From positions 1 to 57,887 of the forward strand of contig CAZFNS010000012.1 of the NCBI GenBank assembly GCA_964520475.1: a stretch of DNA of 57,887 nt, written 5' to 3'. Position 1 is the first letter of the stretch. Every line of letters starts with the position of its first letter. The stretch is from Ruminobacter sp964520475 (GTDB lineage: Bacteria; Pseudomonadota; Gammaproteobacteria; Enterobacterales; Succinivibrionaceae). The translations under genes were made by a program, and so were the position numbers. Positions 1 through 6,951 of the stretch are shown piece after piece. The notes under the pieces are model-generated. The model had not been told where the DNA came from. It worked only from the letters and a program-made list of their open reading frames with translations, and did not search any database.

Positions 1-241
1 CGGCGGACGCGGCGGGGGCGGGAGCCGCGGCGGCGGGGTCTTTGGCCGCGGCCGGAGCCTCGGCGGGAGCCGCGGCGGCGTTTTCGCCCGCGGCCGGGGC
101 CTCGGCGGGAGCCGGCGCCGCGGCGGCCGCGGCGGCGCCCTCTCCCGGGAGGGGATCGTTTTTCGCGGCGCACGCCTGCGAGCTTAGGCACAGCGCGCCC
201 GCCACGGCGGCGCCGGCGATGAGTTCTGCTAGTCTGTTCAA
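1..241 (-). CDS. Exported Ala/Pro-rich protein, N-terminal part (cut by window edge)
   Basis: The frame is open from a TTG at 241 to the window edge. The start is chosen because ACGGAG lies 6 nt upstream; an in-frame ATG at 307 lacks such a site. The product begins with a basic N-terminus, a hydrophobic stretch and an Ala/Cys cleavage region (about residues 1-27), a good Sec signal peptide. The mature part is Ala/Pro/Glu repeats of the APAEAPAA type. It follows rodA on the same strand, where many gammaproteobacteria carry rlpA or a lytic transglycosylase. That identity is inference from position only, because the catalytic or SPOR part would lie outside the window. Confidence 0.5.
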   Translation of the reverse strand, partial: MNRLAELIAGAAVAGALCLSSQACAAKNDPLPGEGAAAAAAAPAPAEAPAAGENAAAAPAEAPAAAKDPAAAAPAPAASA

Positions 242-312
242 GTCAATCTCCGTAATAATCTCCGCCGGGGACGGCGGAACCGGCTCCGCCGGGCGTCCCC
301 GAGCCATATCAT

Positions 313-338
313 AAAAACGCGGGGGCGCGGGGGCCCCC
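313..338 (-). terminator. Possible weak terminator after rodA
   Basis: On the minus strand a G5...C5 hairpin is followed by GCG and five T, just after the rodA stop. The loop is GC-rich and the T run short, so this is only a candidate. It lies upstream of the next minus-strand gene. Confidence 0.3.
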
Positions 339-355
339 GATCCGCGGCGCGGGTC

Positions 356-1504
356 TCAGCGCGCCCCGGTCCGCGGGTGGGTCCTGATGGACATGATGAG
401 CCCGAAGCCCGCGAACAGCGTCACCATGGAGGTGCCGCCGTAGCTGATGAGGGGCAGGGGCACGCCCACGACGGGCAAAAGCCCGCTCACCATGCCGATG
501 TTCACGAAAACGTAGAAAAAGAACGTGAGCGACAGCGTGCCCGCCAGGATCCTCTCGAAGGTGGTGCCCGCCCGCGCGGCGATGTTCAGGCACCGCCAGA
601 TGATGAACAGGTAGATCCCCATCAGCATGAGGAAGCCCGTCATGCCGAACTCCTCGCTGAACACGGCGAAGATGAAGTCGGTGTGGTGCTCGGGCAGGAA
701 GTCGAGCTGCGACTGGGTGCCGTGCAGCCAGCCCTTCCCGAAGATCCCCCCGGAGCCTATGGCTATCTTGGACTGGATGATGTTGTAGCCGGTGCCGAGC
801 GGATCGGACTCGGGATTGAGGAACGTGAGGATGCGCTGCTTCTGGTAGTCGTGGAGCACGTACATCCAGAGGATCGGCAGGAGCGGCAGGGCGATCAGGC
901 CGCAGGAAATGATGTACCACCAGCTGATGCCGCCGAGGAAGATGGCGATGAACCCGGTCACCGCGACCAGGATGGCGGTGCCGAGATCCGGCTGCCGGGC
1001 GATGAGCGCCGCGGGGATCAGCACCAGGATCACGGCCCAGACGACGCGGAAGAAGCGCGGGGGGACCGATTCCTTGGCGATGACCGCCGCGATGGTTACG
1101 GGCATGGCGATCTTGAGGAACTCGGACGGCTGCAGGCGCACGAACCCCAGGTTGAGCCAGCGCCGCGCGCCCTTGCTCACCTCCCCGAAAAACGCCACCC
1201 CGAGCAGCATGGCCAGGCAGAACACGAAGATCACCGGGCACCAGCGCTCGAACAGCCGCACGTTGATCTGGGCGATGCAGATCATCAGCACGAAGCTCAC
1301 GGAGATGTGCAGGGCCTGCCGGAGCAGCATCTGGTAATGCTGGCCGGAGGCGCTGTAGAGCACGATGAGGCTGAGCCCGAGCGCGACGAGCAGGCCGGCG
1401 AGCAGGGGGATGTCTATGTGCAGGATCTGGCTCAGGGTCCTTTTCTGGCTGAAGCTGTCGTAGTAGTTTTCGTAAGCCTCGTTCATGGATTCGGATTCGT
1501 TCAT
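356..1504 (-). CDS. rodA: Rod-shape peptidoglycan polymerase RodA (SEDS family)
   Basis: 382 residues, normal for RodA. A short hydrophilic N-terminus is followed by about ten membrane segments. SEDS signatures are visible: PSEFLKI near residue 130, QPDLGTA near 170, and the GTGYNIIQSKIAIGSGG loop that belongs to the extracellular catalytic face. RodA is the glycosyltransferase that polymerises lipid II during cell elongation, paired with the transpeptidase PBP2. The ATG overlaps the mrdA stop by 4 nt (ATGA), so the two are probably translationally coupled and made in fixed ratio. The order mrdA-rodA is the one found in E. coli. Confidence 0.95.
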   Translation of the reverse strand: MNESESMNEAYENYYDSFSQKRTLSQILHIDIPLLAGLLVALGLSLIVLYSASGQHYQMLLRQALHISVSFVLMICIAQINVRLFERWCPVIFVFCLAMLLGVAFFGEVSKGARRWLNLGFVRLQPSEFLKIAMPVTIAAVIAKESVPPRFFRVVWAVILVLIPAALIARQPDLGTAILVAVTGFIAIFLGGISWWYIISCGLIALPLLPILWMYVLHDYQKQRILTFLNPESDPLGTGYNIIQSKIAIGSGGIFGKGWLHGTQSQLDFLPEHHTDFIFAVFSEEFGMTGFLMLMGIYLFIIWRCLNIAARAGTTFERILAGTLSLTFFFYVFVNIGMVSGLLPVVGVPLPLISYGGTSMVTLFAGFGLIMSIRTHPRTGAR

Positions 1505-3486
1505 GGCTCAGGCGTCTCCTCCTCCGCGGCGGCGGCCTCTTCGGCCGCCATGGTTTCCTTCATCATCTTAACGAACTCGTCGAGCTCCTTCGCGGAGGGG
1601 GCGGGCCGCTCCCGGAAGGCGAAATAGTCGTCCATCAGCGCCCTGACCATGGGGGCCGCCTCCCGGCTGCCGCCTCCGACGTTCTCGGCGATCACCGCCG
1701 TCAGCACCTCGGGGTTCTCCTTCGGGGCGAACGCCACGAACAGGGCGTTGTCGCGGTGGATCTCCCGCAGCGCGGCCGCGTTGTACTTCGCGTCCTGCTT
1801 GATGCTGACGATCTGGGCCGTGCCCGACTTGCCGCAGGCCGTGTACAGGGTGTTCGCGAAGGGCCGCCGGCCGGTGCCCTCGCGGCCGTTGATGACGCGG
1901 CACATGCCTTCCTTGGCGTAGTCGAAGTAGTGCGGGTCCGTAACCTGGACGACCGTCTCGCGCGGGGTCAGGACGGTGAGATCGGGGGAGGCCCCGGTCG
2001 AGTCGCGGGCGGTGAGCAGCAGGTGCGGCGCGACGTCCCGGCCGTTCTGGGTGAGGATCGCGTGCGCCCGGGCGAGCTGGATCAGGGTCACGGTCCAGTA
2101 GCCCTGGCCGATGCCGACGGAGACGGTGTCCCCGGGCACCCAGTCGCGCTTGTATCTTTTTTTCTTCCACTCCTTCGACGGCAGATTGCCGAGGGATTCC
2201 TCGCCGAGGTCGATCCCGGAGCGCTGGCCGAGGCCGAAGCGCAACATGAACGCGTGGATGCGGTCGATGCCCGCGCGGTAGGCGAGATCGTAGAAGTAGG
2301 TGTCGGCGGATATCTCGATGGCCCGGCCGAGATCCATCCAGCCGTGCCCCCAGCGCCGCCAGTCGCGGAACTTGTGGGTCGAGCCGGGCAGCTGGAAGTA
2401 GGGCTCGCCGAAGAAGCGGGAGTGCGGGGTGATGAGATTCTCCTCGAGGCCCATGACGGCGAGGAGCGGCTTGACCGTCGAGGCCGGCGCGTAGCCGCCC
2501 TGGGTGACTCGGTTGATGAGCGGCCGGTCGGGGTTGTCGAGGAGGGCCTGGTACTCCCGGCTCTTGATGCCCCGGACGAAGGGGTTGGGGTCGTAGCTCG
2601 GCGAGGAGAAGAACGCCAGGATCTCCCCGTTCTTGGGGTTGAGCATCACGATGGCGCCGCGCTTGCCGCGCATCAGCATCTCGGCCCGCAGCTGCAGCCG
2701 GATGTCGACGGTCAGGGTGATGTCGCGCCCCGGCAGGGGGGAAACCTGCTCGAGCGTCCGCTGGACCCGGCCCAGGGAGTCGACCTCGACCTTCTGGTAG
2801 CCCCGGGTGCCGTGCAGGAGCTTCTCGTAGTATTTTTCGATGCCCTGCTTGCCGATGTCGTTGGACGCCGCGTAGTTGTCGAGCTGCTCGCTGTCGGCGA
2901 GCTTCTTCATGTCGTCCGCGTTGATGCGGGCCACGTACCCGAGGGCGTGGGTCATGGTCTCGCCGAGCGGGTAGTAGCGCTTGAGGTTGGCCTCGATGCG
3001 GGCGGCGGGGTAGAGGTACCGGTTGACCGCCATCATGGCCACCTGCTCCTCGCTGAGGTTCTCGGCGATGGTCGTGGCCAGGAACTTCCTTTTGTAGCGG
3101 CTGACGTTGATGATGTTGCTGACGTCGTCTTCGGTGAGGTCGAGGCCGAGCAGGGCGTTCAGGCCCTCGATGTCGCCGCGCAGGTCGCGGCTGTTCTCGG
3201 GGATGATCTCCAGGTTGAAGATGGGCCGGTTGTTGGCCAGCACGTAGTGGTTCCGGTCGTAGATCAGCCCGCGCGGCGGGTCGAGGGGCAGGACCTTGAT
3301 GCGGTTCTGGTTGGAGCGGGCGTGGTAGTTGTCGTAGTAGACGACCTGCAGGTAGTAGAGGTTCACCAGCAGGCAGATCGCGGCGAGCGCCACCATGCAG
3401 AAACTGAACCTGGCCCGGCGGATGAAGATCTTGCGTTCGGCCAGGTTGTCTCTGACGCGGGAGGACTTGTAGAAAACATTGGGCAT
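1501..3486 (-). CDS. mrdA: Penicillin-binding protein 2, elongasome transpeptidase
   Basis: 661 residues, slightly longer than usual (about 630). One membrane anchor lies at residues 28-48, then a dimerisation/pedestal region, then the transpeptidase domain. The active-site serine is S336 in STVK; the SAD triad and the KSGTA motif follow. PBP2 cross-links the glycan made by RodA in the lateral wall and is the target of mecillinam-type beta-lactams. The last 20 residues are an Ala/Glu run ending in EETPEP, absent from textbook PBP2. It is 10 nt downstream of rlmH and overlaps rodA by 4 nt. Confidence 0.95.
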   Translation of the reverse strand: MPNVFYKSSRVRDNLAERKIFIRRARFSFCMVALAAICLLVNLYYLQVVYYDNYHARSNQNRIKVLPLDPPRGLIYDRNHYVLANNRPIFNLEIIPENSRDLRGDIEGLNALLGLDLTEDDVSNIINVSRYKRKFLATTIAENLSEEQVAMMAVNRYLYPAARIEANLKRYYPLGETMTHALGYVARINADDMKKLADSEQLDNYAASNDIGKQGIEKYYEKLLHGTRGYQKVEVDSLGRVQRTLEQVSPLPGRDITLTVDIRLQLRAEMLMRGKRGAIVMLNPKNGEILAFFSSPSYDPNPFVRGIKSREYQALLDNPDRPLINRVTQGGYAPASTVKPLLAVMGLEENLITPHSRFFGEPYFQLPGSTHKFRDWRRWGHGWMDLGRAIEISADTYFYDLAYRAGIDRIHAFMLRFGLGQRSGIDLGEESLGNLPSKEWKKKRYKRDWVPGDTVSVGIGQGYWTVTLIQLARAHAILTQNGRDVAPHLLLTARDSTGASPDLTVLTPRETVVQVTDPHYFDYAKEGMCRVINGREGTGRRPFANTLYTACGKSGTAQIVSIKQDAKYNAAALREIHRDNALFVAFAPKENPEVLTAVIAENVGGGSREAAPMVRALMDDYFAFRERPAPSAKELDEFVKMMKETMAAEEAAAAEEETPEP

Positions 3487-3496
3487 GGCGGCTACT

Positions 3497-3967
3497 CTAC
3501 TCGCGGTGGTACGGCCGGTTGGCGGAGACGCTCCAGGCCCGGTACAGACTTTCGGCGATCACGATCCGCACGAGGGGATGCGGCAGCGTGAGCGGGGAGA
3601 GGGACCAGCTCGCCTCGGCGGCCTTTTTGCAGGCCGGGGCGAGGCCTTCGGGCCCGCCGACGAGGAGGGCCACGTCGCGCCCGCCGTCCCGCCAGCGGCG
3701 CAGCTCTTCCGCGAGCTCCGGGGTGCTGTACATTTTCCCGGGGATGTCCATGGCGACGATCATTCCTCCCTTAGGCGCGGCGGCGAGCATCAGCTCGCCC
3801 TCGCGGTTCACGATTCTTGCGATGTCGGCGTTCCTGGTCCTTTTGCCGGCGGGGATCTCCACGAGCTCGAGCGGCATCTCGCGGGGAAAGCGCTTCGCGT
3901 ACTCCGCGAAGCCCGCGTTCACGAACTCCGGCATCCTCGTGCCGACGGCGATCAGAAAGATTTTCAC
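3497..3967 (-). CDS. rlmH: 23S rRNA pseudouridine-1915 N3-methyltransferase RlmH
   Basis: 156 residues, the usual size for this SPOUT-fold enzyme, which methylates pseudouridine 1915 in helix 69 of 23S rRNA using SAM. The N-terminus MKIFLIAVGTRMPEF and the SAM-binding knot LLVGGPEGL are clear. The conserved C-terminus (LPHPLVRIVIAESLYRAW, ending in NRPYHRE) is intact. It lies 11 nt after rsfS and 10 nt before mrdA, the enterobacterial order. Confidence 0.95.
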   Translation of the reverse strand: MKIFLIAVGTRMPEFVNAGFAEYAKRFPREMPLELVEIPAGKRTRNADIARIVNREGELMLAAAPKGGMIVAMDIPGKMYSTPELAEELRRWRDGGRDVALLVGGPEGLAPACKKAAEASWSLSPLTLPHPLVRIVIAESLYRAWSVSANRPYHRE

Positions 3968-3978
3968 GGGCGCGGCCG

Positions 3979-4299
3979 CTACGGCATGGAGTAAAGCTGC
4001 TCGAGCCGGTACGCCTCGCGCGCCTCCGGCATCATGATGTGCAGCACCACGGAACCCGCGTCGACCAGGACCCAGTCGCCGCCTTTTTCGCCCTCGACGC
4101 CCCAGGTCCTGAAGCCGTCGCGGCGCAGGGCCTCGCGGACCCGGGAGGCGATGGCGGCGGTGTGGCGCGCGGAGGTGCCGGTGCAGATCATGTAGTAGTC
4201 GGTCATGTCCGATCTGCCCCGGACGTCGATTACGGTCAGATCGCGTCCCTTGACGTCGGCGATCGCGCCGGAGATGTCTTCGATAATTCTTTGGGTCAT
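3979..4299 (-). CDS. rsfS: Ribosomal silencing factor RsfS
   Basis: 106 residues from the ATG at 4299, matching the E. coli length. An in-frame upstream extension of 22 residues (to 4365) looks non-coding and was left out. The core matches RsfS/Iojap: DLTVIDVRGRSDMTDYYMIC, then WGVEGEKGGDWVLVD and VVLHIM. RsfS binds protein L14 and blocks 30S-50S joining in starved cells. AGGA lies about 11 nt before the ATG, a rather long spacing. The phosphatase gene cobC, present between nadD and rsfS in E. coli, is missing here. Confidence 0.92.
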   Translation of the reverse strand: MTQRIIEDISGAIADVKGRDLTVIDVRGRSDMTDYYMICTGTSARHTAAIASRVREALRRDGFRTWGVEGEKGGDWVLVDAGSVVLHIMMPEAREAYRLEQLYSMP

Positions 4300-4377
4300 T
4301 TGCCGGTTGTTCCTGAACGGTTCGCGGGTTCGCGCCGCGCCGGGACAGGTCCCGGGGACGCGCAACTTTCCAAGGGT

Positions 4378-4383
4378 ATTGTA
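4378..4383 (-). promoter_or_regulatory. Possible -10 box for rsfS-rlmH-mrdA-rodA
   Basis: TACAAT on the minus strand in a locally AT-richer patch, about 79 nt before the rsfS ATG. No good -35 is present at 16-18 nt. The 145-nt gap between nadD and rsfS is the only sizeable break in the minus-strand run, so an internal promoter here is reasonable but unproven. Confidence 0.3.
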
Positions 4384-4444
4384 CTCTATTTTCGGCGCGC
4401 CTAAAACAAGACGCCCCGCAAAAAAACGCGCCGCCGCGCCCCCG

Positions 4445-5116
4445 TCACGCCCCGGAGGCGCCGGGCGTCCCGCCGTCCCCCCGGTACAGGCCTTTCGCCG
4501 CGATGTACGCCGCCACTTTCTCCGGCAGGAGGGCGCGCGCCCGGGGCGAGCCCGCCGCGAGGAGCCTTCTCACCTCCGTGGAGCTCGCGTCCGTCTCCGG
4601 GTTGTCCATCACGAAGATCCCCCCGGCGGTCCCGGCGATTTCGCGCCCGTCCCGGCGGTGGCGCGCGTACAGCTCCCGCAGCCCGTCCGGCAGGGCGGCG
4701 GGGTCGAAGGGGCAGCCGGGCCGGCGGAACACGGCGAGGTGGGCGTTCCGGAGGATGCTCCGGTAATCGCGCCAGGTGTGCAGGTTAAGGAACGAATCCG
4801 TGCCGAGGATGAACACGCGCGCGGTTCCGGGATCCCGCCGCGCGAGCTCCGCGAGGACCGCGGCGGTGGACGTGAACCCCTCCCGGCGCAGCTCGAAATC
4901 CGACACGCCCGTCCCGGGCAGATCCTCCGCCGCGAGCCTCAGCATCGCCAGGCGGTCGGCGTCGCCCGCGCGGGCGGGGCCCCGGTAGTAGGGGATCCGG
5001 TTCGGCTCGAAGTACACCGCGTCCAGCCCGAGCTCCCGGAGCGCGAGCGCGGCGACGGCGGCGTGCCCGAGGTGGACCGGGTCGAAGGACCCGCCGAGGA
5101 TGCCGATCTTACGCAT
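4445..5116 (-). CDS. nadD: Nicotinate-nucleotide adenylyltransferase
   Basis: 223 residues. The nucleotidyltransferase motif GGSFDPVHLGH at the N-terminus and the ASSTEVRRLL motif near the C-terminus bind ATP. NadD converts nicotinate mononucleotide to deamido-NAD in NAD synthesis in the cytoplasm. Its start overlaps the 3' end of holA by 8 nt, as expected for a coupled operon. The C-terminal PGASGA tail is a small addition. Confidence 0.95.
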   Translation of the reverse strand: MRKIGILGGSFDPVHLGHAAVAALALRELGLDAVYFEPNRIPYYRGPARAGDADRLAMLRLAAEDLPGTGVSDFELRREGFTSTAAVLAELARRDPGTARVFILGTDSFLNLHTWRDYRSILRNAHLAVFRRPGCPFDPAALPDGLRELYARHRRDGREIAGTAGGIFVMDNPETDASSTEVRRLLAAGSPRARALLPEKVAAYIAAKGLYRGDGGTPGASGA

Positions 5117-6152
5117 CGGCGCTCATCCCGAAATCTTTGAGGGTGAGGGCGGCGGCGATCTCGCGCAGGATCATGAGCGCCTCCTCGTCCCGGAAGCTCC
5201 GCGCGAGGAAATCGGCCTCCGTCAGCAGCCCGATGAGCCGGCGCAGCTCGGCGGCCGTGCAGTTCGCGGCGCCCCGCGCGTAGACGGGCCTTTTGGCCGT
5301 GTAGCTCTTGAGCAGGCGGTGGCCGGCGAAGTACTCGTCGAGGCTCCCCGTCGCGTCGAGCGCGGCGCGCATGTCGCGCAGGGTTCCGAGCGCCGATCCC
5401 GTGAGGGCGACGAGCTCCGGGAGCTGGGCGCCGTTCCGGCGCAGCGTCCCGAGGATTTTGAGGCGCTTCGCGGGCGGCGCGGCCGGGTCGATGAGGGCCT
5501 CCGTGTAGTCGAAGCCGGAGAAACGCGCGTCGGCGGAGACGTGCTCCCGCATGACTTCGTCGTCCACGGTTCCTTTCAGGCCGCAGAGCGCCATTTTTTC
5601 GATAATCTGGGTCATCGCCTCCATGTTGCCCTCGCAGGAGCCGCAGAGGAGCGCCAGGGCGGCGGGGGTGAGGCCGAGTCCCAGGGACTGGGCCCGGCGG
5701 CGGAGGAAGTCGCGGATCTGCCGCTCGTCCGGGTCGTAGAAGATCGTTATGATCCCGGCGTCGGCGAGCTTGCGCAGGGTCTGGTTGGATTTGAGCTCGG
5801 AGAGGGTGATCCGCGGGATCCGCAGGATGAGCAGGAGGCTCGGGTTGAGCGACGCGAGGCAGATCTCCAGGATCTTCCGGCCGCGCCCCCGGAGATCGCG
5901 GATCCTGACCTCCGCGAGCGAGCGGTCGGCGAACAGCCCCGGGCTCGTCAGGTTCGCGATCAACTCGTCGGTCTTCGGGTCCTCGTCGGAAAAAACCGAC
6001 TCGGCGCAGCCCGCGAAGCCGGAGGCGCGGGCGGCGCGGCGGATCCGGGCCGCGGCGTCGTCCAGCCAGAAGGGATCGTCGCCGCTCAGGACGTAAACGC
6101 CGTCGGTTTTCTGCCTGAGCCTGCCGTCGAGTTCGTAAGAGTTTATCTTCAT
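5109..6152 (-). CDS. holA: DNA polymerase III delta subunit
   Basis: 347 residues, family-typical. The N-terminal AAA+-like domain begins MKINSYELDGRL and contains VYVLSGDDPFWLDDA, the delta-subunit counterpart of the Walker region (not an ATPase). The C-terminal collar domain follows. Delta opens the beta sliding clamp as part of the clamp loader with the DnaX products and delta prime; dnaX is at 24980. It lies 27 nt downstream of lptE and overlaps nadD by 8 nt. Confidence 0.93.
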   Translation of the reverse strand: MKINSYELDGRLRQKTDGVYVLSGDDPFWLDDAAARIRRAARASGFAGCAESVFSDEDPKTDELIANLTSPGLFADRSLAEVRIRDLRGRGRKILEICLASLNPSLLLILRIPRITLSELKSNQTLRKLADAGIITIFYDPDERQIRDFLRRRAQSLGLGLTPAALALLCGSCEGNMEAMTQIIEKMALCGLKGTVDDEVMREHVSADARFSGFDYTEALIDPAAPPAKRLKILGTLRRNGAQLPELVALTGSALGTLRDMRAALDATGSLDEYFAGHRLLKSYTAKRPVYARGAANCTAAELRRLIGLLTEADFLARSFRDEEALMILREIAAALTLKDFGMSADA

Positions 6153-6179
6153 CCGCGCCGCCCCCGTCCGTTCGTTGCC

Positions 6180-6905
6180 TCAGTTCCCGGCGGGAGCGGC
6201 CGGGAGACCGCCGCCGTTCGGGGCGTCCGGTTTGAGCCCGCGGCTTTTTTCGAGCTCGCCGAGCTCCTCTTCCGAAGACGCCGTCACGGTCTCGGTCGTT
6301 TCCCCGGGCTCCGTGCCGCCGGTCGGGTTGAACACCACGGTCACGCCGCCGTCCTCCCCGGTTTCAGCCGCCGGGTCCTCTTTGCTCTTTTTGAGCGGGG
6401 CGTTCTCGACCCGGAAGATTATCTGCCGCGCGAGGATGTCCGCCGCCTCGGCGCGGATGGTGCCGGTTTCGGTGTGCTCGGTGAGGGTGGCGCCGAGCTT
6501 GTTGAGGAAGGATCTGTCCAGGGAGACCGAGATCGGGTACGGATCGTACCCCTTCGCGAAGATGTTGCAGCTCACGCTGTTTTTGTGCGTGTACTCGAGC
6601 TCCTGCGAGTTGCCGGAGACGGAGACGGCGATGCTCTCGGACCTGAGGCCGGAGCAGGCGAGCACGGGGACGTCGCCGCCCAGGTAGACGGAGACGTCCG
6701 ATCCGCCCCGGACGACTGCGACGCCTTTCAGCGCGAGCTCGCGGCAGAGGTTCTTGTAGACGGCGTCGTTGTTGTCCCCAGCGACGACGATCTCCCGGAA
6801 CCCGTTGCCGCCGGAGTCCCCGGTTCCCGCGAGCCGGAACCCGCACCCGGGGGCGGGGCACAGCAGCGCCGTCGCCAGCAAAACACACAGTCGGCTTGTT
6901 TTCAT
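6180..6905 (-). CDS. lptE: LPS-assembly lipoprotein LptE
   Basis: 241 residues. A lipoprotein signal peptide ends at PAPGC, giving the mature start CGFRLAG typical of LptE. LptE plugs the LptD barrel in the outer membrane and helps insert LPS. The usual core ends near residue 160 (ILARQIIFRVEN). The remaining 75 or so residues are a low-complexity acidic Glu/Thr/Pro/Gly tail not expected in the family. Its place between leuS and holA matches E. coli and supports the call. Confidence 0.9.
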   Translation of the reverse strand: MKTSRLCVLLATALLCPAPGCGFRLAGTGDSGGNGFREIVVAGDNNDAVYKNLCRELALKGVAVVRGGSDVSVYLGGDVPVLACSGLRSESIAVSVSGNSQELEYTHKNSVSCNIFAKGYDPYPISVSLDRSFLNKLGATLTEHTETGTIRAEAADILARQIIFRVENAPLKKSKEDPAAETGEDGGVTVVFNPTGGTEPGETTETVTASSEEELGELEKSRGLKPDAPNGGGLPAAPAGN

Positions 6906-6951
6906 GAGGAATTCCCCTTTTCGCCTCTCCCGTCCCGCCGGACCCCGGCGG

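Noticed and set aside
42..314. Ala-rich open frame on the plus strand
   Set aside because: It is antisense to a minus-strand frame with a signal peptide and a proper ribosome-binding site; the Ala runs arise from GC-rich repeats.
1756..3591. Long plus-strand open frames opposite mrdA and many other genes
   Set aside because: GC-rich DNA keeps antisense frames open; these lack family motifs and lie opposite well-identified proteins.
4300..4365. 22-residue N-terminal extension of RsfS
   Set aside because: Absent from the family and composed of Pro/Arg/Ala; the ATG at 4299 gives the standard length.
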